Made by a program: the position numbers and the translations under genes
Notes under the pieces: model-generated
Database searches by the model: none
What the model saw: only the letters and a program-made list of their open reading frames with translations
What the model was told of the DNA's origin: nothing
Source of the DNA: Providencia alcalifaciens
Lineage (GTDB): Bacteria; Pseudomonadota; Gammaproteobacteria; Enterobacterales; Enterobacteriaceae
Direction of reading: 5' to 3'
Length of the DNA: 64,000 bases
Assembly (NCBI GenBank): GCA_025961275.1
Contig: JAOQNJ010000001.1
Location: forward strand, 4,237,353 to 4,301,352
Part shown: one piece after another, positions 9,749-18,816 of the stretch
Layout of the letters: each line of letters starts with the position of its first letter
Numbering within the stretch: position 1 is the first letter of the stretch

Positions 9749-10999
9749 TTAATTTCTAATTGTCAGTTTACCACCGTTACGGAAGTACGCTTTAATACCT
9801 TGGAAAATCGACTCGGCCATCTGTTGCTGAAACTTCGCTGTTTTAAGCTTTCGTTCTTCTTCTAAGTTACTAATAAACGCCGTTTCAACTAAGATAGATG
9901 GGATTTCTGGTGCCTTAAGAACCGCAAAGCCTGCCTGATCGACTTTATTTTTATGTAACCTATTCACTTTGCCCATTCGTGATAAAACTTCATCACCAAA
10001 CTTTAAACTATCATTAATCGTCGCTGTTTGGACTAAATCAAGCATAGTGTGATCAAGGTAAACATCGCCACTTTTACTTACGCCCCCAATTAGGTCAGCC
10101 TCATTCTGAGTTTGAGCTAAATAGCGCGCCGTATTACTGGTTGCACCTTTAGTTGATAAAGCAAAAACGGAAGAACCATGTGCAGAACGATTAGTAAAGG
10201 CGTCAGCATGAATAGAAACAAATAAGTCAGCCTGCATTTTACGTGCTTTTGCCACCCTAACTTGCAATGGAATAAACACATCTTCATTACGTGTCATATG
10301 AGCACGCATTTCAGGATCTTTATCAATCAGAGCTTTTAAACGCCGTGCAATTTGCAACACAACATCTTTCTCTCGAGTTTTATATTTACCGATGGCACCA
10401 GGGTCTTCACCCCCATGGCCTGGGTCAATCATAATAATAATTGGGCGATCTTTACCTGCTTGCCCTGGTTTTCTAGCCTGAACAGGCATGTTCTCTTCTA
10501 AATCACCTTTATTATAATCTTCCAATAATGCAAGCAGAGGATCATCCGTTGTTTCCACACCTTTACCAGGATAAAAATCCATGACTAAACGATGTTTAAA
10601 CTCTGAGACTGGCTCCATTTTAAATATTTGTGGACTTACCCTATTTTTGACTTCAAACACAAGACGTACAGTTTTAGGATCATACTGACCAACCCTTACT
10701 AACTTGAGGTAAGGATCTCGAGATTGAACCTGAGTCCCCATCTTTTTCAGAACGTTATTAAGTTGTACGCCCTCAAGGTCAATAACAATACGCTCGGGGT
10801 TATCCAATGAAAATTGACGATACTTTAATGGCGTATTAGATTCTAGAGTCACTCGCGTATAGCTCGAAGCTGGCCAGATACGAACCGCAACAATGTTTGT
10901 ATTCGCAGCAAGACCAAACGGGCTGATACTCAGTAACATAACGGCAGCCGCCCCTTGAATGAAGCGTCTCTTGGATGGGTTGTGATCTTCGTGACTCAT
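9749..10999 (-). CDS. amiC: N-acetylmuramoyl-L-alanine amidase AmiC
   Basis: AmiC is a periplasmic zinc amidase that splits septal peptidoglycan during daughter cell separation and is activated by NlpD. At 416 residues it has the usual length. The N-terminus carries a twin-arginine signal ([11 protein letters not shown], Arg 11-12). An AMIN domain (about residues 35-140) targets the septum, and the amidase_3 domain shows zinc ligands in [14 protein letters not shown] and SIHADAF and the catalytic Glu in SILVETAF. Its start is 247 bases from that of the divergent argA. Confidence 0.96.
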   Translation of the reverse strand: MSHEDHNPSKRRFIQGAAAVMLLSISPFGLAANTNIVAVRIWPASSYTRVTLESNTPLKYRQFSLDNPERIVIDLEGVQLNNVLKKMGTQVQSRDPYLKLVRVGQYDPKTVRLVFEVKNRVSPQIFKMEPVSEFKHRLVMDFYPGKGVETTDDPLLALLEDYNKGDLEENMPVQARKPGQAGKDRPIIIMIDPGHGGEDPGAIGKYKTREKDVVLQIARRLKALIDKDPEMRAHMTRNEDVFIPLQVRVAKARKMQADLFVSIHADAFTNRSAHGSSVFALSTKGATSNTARYLAQTQNEADLIGGVSKSGDVYLDHTMLDLVQTATINDSLKFGDEVLSRMGKVNRLHKNKVDQAGFAVLKAPEIPSILVETAFISNLEEERKLKTAKFQQQMAESIFQGIKAYFRNGGKLTIRN

Positions 11000-11194
11000 C
11001 TATAATTCCGAACCTAAAACTGAAACATCTGGTGATTTTAGAATAAAAGCCAAATAGTAGCCAGAAAGATGCACTCTAACTAATCATTAGCATACTGTCA
11101 CCAAGAATACACAATTAAATATAGAGATGTGTAAACCCTAATAATAAAAATGTTACAAGTCTTATCCTATCTTTTACTTGATATTTATCGCCAA

Positions 11195-11233
11195 AAAGAA
11201 TAAAAATACAGTAATAGCGAATAAAAATTCAGT
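11195..11233 (+). promoter_or_regulatory. Tandem ARG boxes (ArgR operator) of argA
   Basis: Two 18-base boxes at 11195-11212 and 11216-11233 are separated by exactly 3 bases, the standard ArgR hexamer operator. Their cores GAATAAAAATACA and GAATAAAAATTCA match TGAATWWWWATTCA with two mismatches in the first box and one in the second. They end just before the argA ribosome binding site (AAGAGG, 11235-11240), so ArgR with arginine would block transcription, consistent with arginine repression of argA. Confidence 0.8.
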
Positions 11234-11246
11234 TAAGAGGGTAGTT

Positions 11247-12590
11247 ATGAAAGAGCGCAGTACCGAGTTGGTTGATGAATTTCGCCATTCGGTTCCTTAT
11301 ATAAATGCCCACCGTGGCAAAACATTTATTATTATGCTTGGTGGAGAAGCAATTGCGCATGAAAATTTTCCAAGCATTGTCAATGATATAGGTCTATTAC
11401 ATAGTCTTGGGATTCGTATTGTTGTTGTTTATGGTGCTCGCCCTCAAATTGAAGATATTTTAACTGAGCGCCATTATGAAGCGATTTACCATAAACATAC
11501 ACGAGTAACAGATGCGAATACGCTTGAATATGTTAAACAAGCTTCCGGTGCTTTATTGCTCGATATTACCGCTCGTTTGTCAATGAGCTTAAGCAATACT
11601 CCTTTACAAGGAGCTCATATCAATGTTGTTAGTGGTAACTTTGTCATTGCACAGCCTCTCGGTATTGATGATGGCGTCGATTACTGCCACAGTGGCAGGA
11701 TCCGACGTATTGATGAAGACGCAATTAATAAACAGCTTGATAGTGGCTCTATTGTGTTAATTGGACCGGTAGCCGTTTCTGTTACAGGGGAAAGCTTTAA
11801 TCTAACCTCGGAAGAGGTTGCTACTCAACTCGCCGTCAAAATGAAAGCAGAAAAACTCATTGGTTTTTGCTCTTCCCAAGGTGTGGTGGGTAAAGATGGC
11901 AATATTTTATCTGAGCTTTTCCCGAACGATGCAGAAAATAGAATCCTAGAGCTTGAGTCAGAAGGCGATTATTACTCTGGAACAGTTCGTTTTTTACGTG
12001 GAGCCGCAAAAGCATGCCGTCGTGGTGTACGTCGTAGCCACTTATTAAGTTACCAAGAAAATGGCGCTTTAATCCAAGAACTGTTCTCACGTGATGGTAT
12101 TGGTACACAAATCGTTATGGAAAGTGCGGAGCAAATTCGTCGTGCCAACATCAATGATATTGGCGGCATTTTAGAGTTAATCCGGCCTCTCGAGCAGCAA
12201 GGAATACTGGTTAGGCGTTCAAGAGAACAGCTTGAGATGGAAATTGATAAATTTACCATTATTGAACGGGATAATTTAGTGATTGCTTGTGCCGCGCTCT
12301 ATCCATATCCAGACGAAAAGCTTGGGGAAATGGCATGCGTTGCCGTTCATCCTGATTATCGCAGTTCTGCCCGAGGAGAAGAGCTTCTAAACCGAGTTGC
12401 GTTACAAGCTAAGCAATTGGGGTTAGATAAACTGTTTGTTCTCACAACACGCAGTATACATTGGTTCCAAGAAAGGGGCTTTATGCCAGCAGAAATTGAA
12501 ATGCTGCCATTGAAAAAACAAGCGCTATATAACTATCAGCGTCGCTCTAAAATTTTGATGCTTAATTTGAAAACACAAACCGATAAATAA
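11247..12590 (+). CDS. argA: N-acetylglutamate synthase ArgA
   Basis: ArgA catalyses the first step of arginine synthesis, acetylation of glutamate by acetyl-CoA, and is feedback inhibited by arginine. The protein has an amino acid kinase-like domain (residues about 25-280) and a C-terminal GNAT acetyltransferase domain (about 295-430) with [17 protein letters not shown] as acetyl-CoA site. I chose the ATG at 11247 (447 residues, [15 protein letters not shown]), preceded by AAGAGG. The frame is open back to 11178, but that stretch overlaps the ARG boxes and has no counterpart in ArgA. Confidence 0.96.
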   Translation: MKERSTELVDEFRHSVPYINAHRGKTFIIMLGGEAIAHENFPSIVNDIGLLHSLGIRIVVVYGARPQIEDILTERHYEAIYHKHTRVTDANTLEYVKQASGALLLDITARLSMSLSNTPLQGAHINVVSGNFVIAQPLGIDDGVDYCHSGRIRRIDEDAINKQLDSGSIVLIGPVAVSVTGESFNLTSEEVATQLAVKMKAEKLIGFCSSQGVVGKDGNILSELFPNDAENRILELESEGDYYSGTVRFLRGAAKACRRGVRRSHLLSYQENGALIQELFSRDGIGTQIVMESAEQIRRANINDIGGILELIRPLEQQGILVRRSREQLEMEIDKFTIIERDNLVIACAALYPYPDEKLGEMACVAVHPDYRSSARGEELLNRVALQAKQLGLDKLFVLTTRSIHWFQERGFMPAEIEMLPLKKQALYNYQRRSKILMLNLKTQTDK

Positions 12591-12601
12591 TATCCTACTA
12601 A

Positions 12602-12640
12602 ACTAACCTGATTACTTAATTGTATCAGGTTAGTCTTTTT
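12602..12640 (+). terminator. argA terminator
   Basis: ACTAACCTGAT (12602-12612) and ATCAGGTTAGT (12624-12634) form a perfect 11-bp stem with an 11-base loop, followed by CTTTTT. It lies 11 bases after the argA stop. Confidence 0.9.
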
Positions 12641-12724
12641 ACTGACTATTTCCTGTATATTTCATATTCTATGACGCATGCTGAAGTCACCTTCAACATA
12701 TTGAATTATATAGGGTATATGCGA

Positions 12725-13294
12725 TTAGGCTATTTGTACAACGCGTGACTTTTGGCAAAGTGGGATGCTATCAATAAGCGGCTTCAATAATGCAGACATT
12801 TCGGAAAATGATGTTCCGTAGAAGTAGAACGCAGTTTCGGTTGGACCTTCCCATACACCATGGATAGCACCAATATCTTCAACTGCTTCATCTAGCTTAT
12901 CAAAAATATCGTTAATATCGCTATTTTCATAAACCTCATCAGGCAAATCAGATCCGTTTAAATAAAGAGCTAGACCTTCTTGTTCACCAAACTCAATCAC
13001 TGTATCTTCACCGTGAATGGTTAATCGGGAACCTTTCGGCGCGAGCATGGATGAAAACAACTGAATAATCAGGCTAATATTTTCATCATTAGCATCCGCA
13101 ACTGCCAATTCAATATCACATTCGTCAGCTTCGCCGCTATCTGATAATAAAGTTCCACCGCCAGTTACTTGGATGTCTTTATCCATACTTTTCATAACTT
13201 CTGCAAATGCATCTTCTAAATCAGCGCGTCTTATCGGTTCAAGCCTAGCTTTAAGCGTTACGGTCATCGACGTGATTTGTTGCTGGTTATCCAT
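12725..13294 (-). CDS. Uncharacterised acidic 189-residue protein between recD and argA
   Basis: I do not recognise this protein. It is cytoplasmic by appearance (no signal peptide or membrane segment), rich in Asp and Glu, and seems to consist of two related halves. In each half a helical stretch is followed by a strand-helix-strand pattern: CDIELAVADANDENISLIIQLFSSML...SRLTI in the first and TAFYFYGTSFSEMSALLKPLIDSI...SRVVQI in the second. The start ATG is preceded by AAAGGTAATG. The gene lies 51 bases downstream of the recD stop on the same strand, so it may be co-transcribed with recBCD. In E. coli argA and recD are direct neighbours, so this gene is an addition or a loss elsewhere. Confidence 0.75.
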   Translation of the reverse strand: MDNQQQITSMTVTLKARLEPIRRADLEDAFAEVMKSMDKDIQVTGGGTLLSDSGEADECDIELAVADANDENISLIIQLFSSMLAPKGSRLTIHGEDTVIEFGEQEGLALYLNGSDLPDEVYENSDINDIFDKLDEAVEDIGAIHGVWEGPTETAFYFYGTSFSEMSALLKPLIDSIPLCQKSRVVQIA

Positions 13295-13345
13295 ATCATT
13301 ACCTTTTACATTTAAATCAAAGTAAGTAGCCCACGCTACCAGTTA

Positions 13346-15205
13346 TTATTCGTTCGCATTCATTAGCTGTATAGCTAATCCACTACGCCGCTTGGTTGGC
13401 GTTTCGATAGCTCGGCGTAGAATTTTCATGTTGCAATACAAAGAAAGCTCTTTTTTTGCTCTTGTCATCGCGGTATACACTAACTCACGTGTAATTACCG
13501 GGGAATATACCTTCGGTAGGACTAATGCGGTATGAGTAAACTCCGAACCTTGCGATTTATGAACCGTCATCGCATAAGCCGTTTCATGCAAAGGTAATCG
13601 GTTCGGTTGGATCCCTTTAATCGTTCCATCTGGGAACTGAAAATAGGCTCTAAGAGCACCGTCATCGTCAGGGAGTATAATGCCAATATCCCCATTAAAT
13701 AAACTCAATGGACTATCATTGCGGCTGATCATAATTGGCCTGCCAGCATAATGTTTATTGAATTGATTAAAAGGACGATGGATAAGCCCCTGCCGATGAA
13801 ACAATTTTTCCAATTTTTCATTCAACCCAGTCACACCATAAGGACCTTCCCTTAAAGCTGTCAGTAAACGATATTGATTAAATTTAGATAAAATATCCGC
13901 AGGTGAATGTTTGGCTTTAACTGCTAACAAGTAGTTTCGATAAAACCCTGCAGCAGCCATCAGCATTTGTGCGTAATCATCTTCATTTTCTTGCAAATAA
14001 ATATGCACGTCATCTAATGAGCCATTTAATAGTGATTCTGCCCGTTTTGCATTTCCTTCATTAACGGCAAAAGCTAATTGTCCAATACCCGAAGAAGAAG
14101 AAAAACGATAGCTTTTACGTAACAAACAAAGGCTATTTCTGATCAATGGTCCTGTGTCAGAGGTAAAGTCATCAAGTTGATAGCCTGTCAGCTGTGTTAG
14201 CTCCTTTGCTCGTTTAGCACTATAGCCAACGTCTGCAAACTGGCAAATATCCCCAAGCACGGCCCCCGCCTCAACGGATGCGAGTTGATCTTTATCACCT
14301 AAAAAAATTAGTTTTACATTTGCAGGTAAAGCTTCGATAAGTTTACCCATCATTGGCAAATCGACCATTGACGCTTCATCAACAATGAGAATATCCAGTG
14401 TTAACAAATTTTCACGATGATAACGAAACTGCTGACTATCAGGTTGAGCACCAAGTAACCTGTGTAATGTTTTAGCTTGATTTGGCAACATTTGCCGTTC
14501 TTCATTACTCAAAGATAAGCTATTAAGCGCGGCGCCTAAAGATTCAGTCAAACGAGCGGCAGCTTTACCTGTCGGTGCCGCTAATTCAATTTTAATGCTT
14601 TGTTTATTTACTGCGGCGAGCTTTATTAACACGGCTAGAATACGTGCAACCGTAGTGGTTTTTCCGGTGCCAGGACCTCCTGAAATAACGGAAACTTGGC
14701 TGGTAACAGCGACTGCCGCTGCAATTTTTTGCCAATCTATTTCATCAATCACTGGAAATAATGCGTCTAGAATTGGTTTCATTCCTTCCACATCATATTG
14801 CAATAACGTTGTATGTGAAAAGTACTCAGAAATATTCTGTTCGTATTGCCACAGCCGCTGAAAATATAAAAATTCCCCCGATAAAACGAGGGGGGATAAT
14901 TTTTCTTCACCTGCCAGCGTAACTGATGGTGAATTTTTGACTGCCTGATAAATCTGTTCTGTATCAGGCTCACCTATCGCTAGCCAAAACTCAACCGCGA
15001 GTTCAGGGTGACGGCCAGAAAATAGTTTTTCTTCACTCAACTCTGTCAGTGATAGGCAAACATGCCCAGCCATTGTTTCGGAGCTTAGCAGGGAAGTAAT
15101 CAAGAGCAATATCGGGCTTTGATCCACTATGATGTTATAGGCAAATTGAACATCAAGTGGGCTGAATAGGCGCTCTTCAAGAGCTTTATTGAAAAGATCT
15201 TTCAT
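13346..15205 (-). CDS. recD: Exonuclease V alpha subunit RecD
   Basis: RecD is the 5'-3' helicase motor of RecBCD, which processes double-strand breaks and controls Chi recognition. The 619 residues match the family. The N-terminal RecB-interacting region is followed by Walker A GGPGTGKT at 176-183, DEASMVD as Walker B, and C-terminal motif MTVHKSQGSEF with TAMTRAK. The start codon overlaps the recB stop by 4 bases (ATGA), showing translational coupling. Confidence 0.97.
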   Translation of the reverse strand: MKDLFNKALEERLFSPLDVQFAYNIIVDQSPILLLITSLLSSETMAGHVCLSLTELSEEKLFSGRHPELAVEFWLAIGEPDTEQIYQAVKNSPSVTLAGEEKLSPLVLSGEFLYFQRLWQYEQNISEYFSHTTLLQYDVEGMKPILDALFPVIDEIDWQKIAAAVAVTSQVSVISGGPGTGKTTTVARILAVLIKLAAVNKQSIKIELAAPTGKAAARLTESLGAALNSLSLSNEERQMLPNQAKTLHRLLGAQPDSQQFRYHRENLLTLDILIVDEASMVDLPMMGKLIEALPANVKLIFLGDKDQLASVEAGAVLGDICQFADVGYSAKRAKELTQLTGYQLDDFTSDTGPLIRNSLCLLRKSYRFSSSSGIGQLAFAVNEGNAKRAESLLNGSLDDVHIYLQENEDDYAQMLMAAAGFYRNYLLAVKAKHSPADILSKFNQYRLLTALREGPYGVTGLNEKLEKLFHRQGLIHRPFNQFNKHYAGRPIMISRNDSPLSLFNGDIGIILPDDDGALRAYFQFPDGTIKGIQPNRLPLHETAYAMTVHKSQGSEFTHTALVLPKVYSPVITRELVYTAMTRAKKELSLYCNMKILRRAIETPTKRRSGLAIQLMNANE

Positions 15206-18200
15206 CCTTGCGCACCTTTTTCTTCGATTTCACGAAATAGCTGATCAAATTCATCGATAAATTCTGGCTCAGGTCGATAATAAAAAATACCATTTTTTGA
15301 TTCAGCCTGATCCACGCCTCTTAGAAAAAGATAATAGACTCCACCAAAATGCGAATCATAACTGTAGTTAGGTAATCGTTGTTTAAGATAACGATGTAAA
15401 GCCAATGAATACAGTTGATATTGCAGGTCATAACGATGATCAATCATTGCCTCGGCCATTGCTTCTTGTGTATAACAGCTCGCATTATCACCAAGGTAAT
15501 TAGACTTATAATCAAGTATGTAAAACTTTCCTTTCCATAAGAACGTTAAGTCAATAAATCCTTTTAAGATACCTTGTACTTTTTCAAAATTAAGGGGAGG
15601 GCAAACTGCAGATAAGGGATCATATCGATGAGTGACTTGGTCAATTGCTTGTGCGCTTAACAAACTATCAATAGGTAAATAGAACTGCATTTCATCGAGC
15701 ATGTCTTGAGATTCTAATACTGATAAACATAAACCATCTTCAGCAAGTGATGCTTGGACAATCGCTCTTAGCCACTCTTGAAGCATCTGCGTCCATTTAG
15801 TATCAAAGCCTGACCCTTGTAATTTTTCAGTCAACCATTCAACTGAGACCTCCTGTGAGAAATCGATTTCTTCCATCAACTCATGCAGAAATGTGCCCGG
15901 TGCGGCCCCTTTAGGAAATTGATGTGGTGTTAAAATAGGTTCACCAATTTCGGGTAATACCACATCGATACTGGCCTCAATATCCATTGTCGGTGCAAGT
16001 GAACTTGCAAGCTGCTCTGCGGAAATAGCCTGTTCGCTTTCACTATGGCTACTGTTATAACTCAGCCCTGAATAGCTGGTTACCCGCCAACGATCATCAA
16101 AGAAACGTGTCACATGCCTAGACGATAGTTCTTTATGGTCATCTTGTTTTAAAGATAATGGCTTAGATTCAGCATAGTTGATGCTGGTTACACTAATCGC
16201 TGAATTAGCGAGCTCTGCCAAATTATCATTTAGCCTTTTGCTATCCCCCGCCTCACCTTTTTGAATCAAATAACCTAAGGCTGATAAGTGTAAGTCTGTT
16301 TCGCCACTTTTCTTACGATTACCTTTAATTATCGGGCCAATACCAACACTACAATGATAGATTGCTCGAGTTAATGCGACATAAAGCAATCGTAAATCTT
16401 CAGCTAAACGCTCCTCATCAGCGAGAGCTACATTCTCTTCGCTATCTGCTAAATCTAAGCGAGCACCATAGTCTTCCCTATCATGATAGAGTGCTTTCGA
16501 TTGAGGCAAAAAGTTACTGGCAAAAGGTAGCCACACTATTTTATATTCAAGCCCTTTGGATTTATGAATAGTACTAATTTGAACAAGGTGTTTATCACTT
16601 TCTAAACGCATTTGTTGCGTATTCGATTGATGATCTGGATGTGCAATTTGCTGTGTTAACCAGCGCACTAATGTATGCTCCCCCTCTAGCTGAAGGGACA
16701 TTTCTTGAAGCAATTCGCCAATATGCATTAGATCCATCAAACGCCGTTCACCCTCAGTCGTTGAAAGTAACGTTTCTGCAATATAGCGTTCCGCCATAAG
16801 TACTCTGAGCATAGGGAGTACACCTCGTTTATGCCAAATCATGGCATAACGAGTGAATTCATCAACTAACCTTTCCCAGGCTTTTTCATCATAATTGAGG
16901 TCATCGATATCTTTAGCACTTAGCCCCAAAATACCCACTGCTAGGGCACTACGTAAGATACGTTCCTTTTCAGGTGACAATACCGCTTGAAGTACCCATA
17001 AAAGATCTCGCGCTTCTTGAGTAGCAAAAACACTTGCTCTATTTGACTGAAACACAGATGGAATACCAAGTTGGTTAAGCGCATCACGTATCAATGTTGC
17101 TTCACGTCGGCTTCTAACTAAGATAGTAATATCCGAGGCTTCAACAGGAATATGCTTCCCATCGCTGTGCTCGAAATACGTATTTCCTTGTAAACCACCT
17201 TGTAGCCATTCACTAATTTGCGCGGCACATTGTGATGTCATTTTTTGTTCGTAATCAGCAACCGAAATAGCTTCTACATCAATCTGCCAAAATGTCAGCG
17301 CTTTCACATTTTGTCCGTTATGCAATAGTGTTTTGCCTGCGTTTCTTGGGGCAAAATTAACGGGATTAAATGGAATTTGCTCGAAAATAAATGGGTTATC
17401 ACAATGACCAAAAATCCCGTTTACCGCTTCAACCATTTGTTCTGATGAGCGATGGTTAGTTTCTAATGTATAGTGAGCACTAACTTGTTTTTTAGCCTCA
17501 ATATACGTGAAAATATCCGCACCTCGGAATGCGTAGATTGCTTGCTTAGGGTCACCGATAAATAACACAGCACTGTTTTCTACCCCATTATAGATACGCT
17601 GAAATATGCGATATTGTTGAGGGTCTGTATCCTGAAACTCATCAATCATCACCACCGGGAAACGCTGGTTGATCGCCTCGGCCAAATACTGCCCACCATC
17701 GTGTTTTAACGCTTTATCTAAGCGGGTTAGTAGATCATCAAACCCCATCTCCCCTCGACTGTGCTTTTCATGGGTAATAGTCTGTCTAACTTCTGTTATA
17801 GCAAGAGGAATAATGAGATCTTTAATGGTTAACGATTGAGAAAGCAACGTATCTATCTGAACAAATACCACGTGTTCAGGACCCGAACCACTCTTTGATT
17901 TTTCATGCAATGCAGCTTGAGAAAAACGAGCTATTTCTTTTGGTAGTTGATAATCCTGAGTTTCCTCTTGAGCCCAATGAGTCATTTTATCTAACCAATT
18001 TGGTAAGAAACGCGAACTATAACTACGTTTATCGACATCAGAACTACTAATTAATTTTTCAAATTCAGCTACTCCCTCCAACCATGAGGATTTAACTGAG
18101 CTAATCAGTGAGACTAAACGTTTATGTCGCTCTTCAAATGACTCTTTATTCTGTTGTTTATTAACAATATATGGCATGTCACCTTGCAAAAAAGGCTTTA

Positions 18201-18816
18201 TTTCAGCCAGCAAAGCTTCAGGGCTGTTCCACTGAAATAAAACAACTTTTGTCATTGAGTAATCAAGAGGGTAAAAATGGCGTCGCCAAAAATCTGCGCA
18301 CGCTTGCTTTTGAATCGGGAATTCATCTTGGATCATCGTTTGTTCAAACAAAACTCCAGATTCGAAAGCATTATGAACTAACATTCGCTGGCAAAAACCA
18401 TGAATGGTATAAATGGCTGCTTCATCCATTTGACGTTCAGCAATTAGCAACCAACTTGCGGCAAAATCCTTATGTTCTTTCGTTGGAATTTGCGAAAGTA
18501 ATTCTAAATATTCGGGCTCACCTTCAAACCCAACGCCGTCACGAATACAGGCAAGGCGCATTTTATGAATGCGCTCACGAATACGTCCACGTAATTCATT
18601 AGTTGCGGCCTCAGTGAAAGTCACGACGAGTATCTCTTCTACACTAAGTGGCCGGGAGAAAGCATTCTCCCCCCCAAGCCCTAACAATAAACGCAGATAG
18701 AGGATCCCTATCGTATATGTTTTACCCGTTCCTGCCGATGCTTCAATTAACCGCTGCCCTTGTAAGGGCAACGAAAACGCATCTAACAACAGGGAACTCA
18801 TCTGCGTCTTACTCAC
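15202..18816 (-). CDS. recB: Exonuclease V beta subunit RecB
   Basis: RecB is the 3'-5' SF1A helicase and sole nuclease of RecBCD and loads RecA after Chi. Of 1204 residues, the N-terminal helicase has Walker A ASAGTGKT (26-33), VVTFTEAAT, DEFQDTDPQQY and STIHKSKGLEY. The C-terminal nuclease domain carries GFIDLTF and LDYKSNYL near residue 1100, the metal-binding Asp-Lys centre. It overlaps both ptrA and recD by 4 bases. Length and motifs indicate an intact enzyme. Confidence 0.97.
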   Translation of the reverse strand: MSKTQMSSLLLDAFSLPLQGQRLIEASAGTGKTYTIGILYLRLLLGLGGENAFSRPLSVEEILVVTFTEAATNELRGRIRERIHKMRLACIRDGVGFEGEPEYLELLSQIPTKEHKDFAASWLLIAERQMDEAAIYTIHGFCQRMLVHNAFESGVLFEQTMIQDEFPIQKQACADFWRRHFYPLDYSMTKVVLFQWNSPEALLAEIKPFLQGDMPYIVNKQQNKESFEERHKRLVSLISSVKSSWLEGVAEFEKLISSSDVDKRSYSSRFLPNWLDKMTHWAQEETQDYQLPKEIARFSQAALHEKSKSGSGPEHVVFVQIDTLLSQSLTIKDLIIPLAITEVRQTITHEKHSRGEMGFDDLLTRLDKALKHDGGQYLAEAINQRFPVVMIDEFQDTDPQQYRIFQRIYNGVENSAVLFIGDPKQAIYAFRGADIFTYIEAKKQVSAHYTLETNHRSSEQMVEAVNGIFGHCDNPFIFEQIPFNPVNFAPRNAGKTLLHNGQNVKALTFWQIDVEAISVADYEQKMTSQCAAQISEWLQGGLQGNTYFEHSDGKHIPVEASDITILVRSRREATLIRDALNQLGIPSVFQSNRASVFATQEARDLLWVLQAVLSPEKERILRSALAVGILGLSAKDIDDLNYDEKAWERLVDEFTRYAMIWHKRGVLPMLRVLMAERYIAETLLSTTEGERRLMDLMHIGELLQEMSLQLEGEHTLVRWLTQQIAHPDHQSNTQQMRLESDKHLVQISTIHKSKGLEYKIVWLPFASNFLPQSKALYHDREDYGARLDLADSEENVALADEERLAEDLRLLYVALTRAIYHCSVGIGPIIKGNRKKSGETDLHLSALGYLIQKGEAGDSKRLNDNLAELANSAISVTSINYAESKPLSLKQDDHKELSSRHVTRFFDDRWRVTSYSGLSYNSSHSESEQAISAEQLASSLAPTMDIEASIDVVLPEIGEPILTPHQFPKGAAPGTFLHELMEEIDFSQEVSVEWLTEKLQGSGFDTKWTQMLQEWLRAIVQASLAEDGLCLSVLESQDMLDEMQFYLPIDSLLSAQAIDQVTHRYDPLSAVCPPLNFEKVQGILKGFIDLTFLWKGKFYILDYKSNYLGDNASCYTQEAMAEAMIDHRYDLQYQLYSLALHRYLKQRLPNYSYDSHFGGVYYLFLRGVDQAESKNGIFYYRPEPEFIDEFDQLFREIEEKGAQG

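Noticed and set aside
11178-11246. Upstream extension of argA by 23 codons
   Set aside because: It overlaps the two ARG boxes and has no counterpart in ArgA; the ATG at 11247 has a good ribosome binding site.
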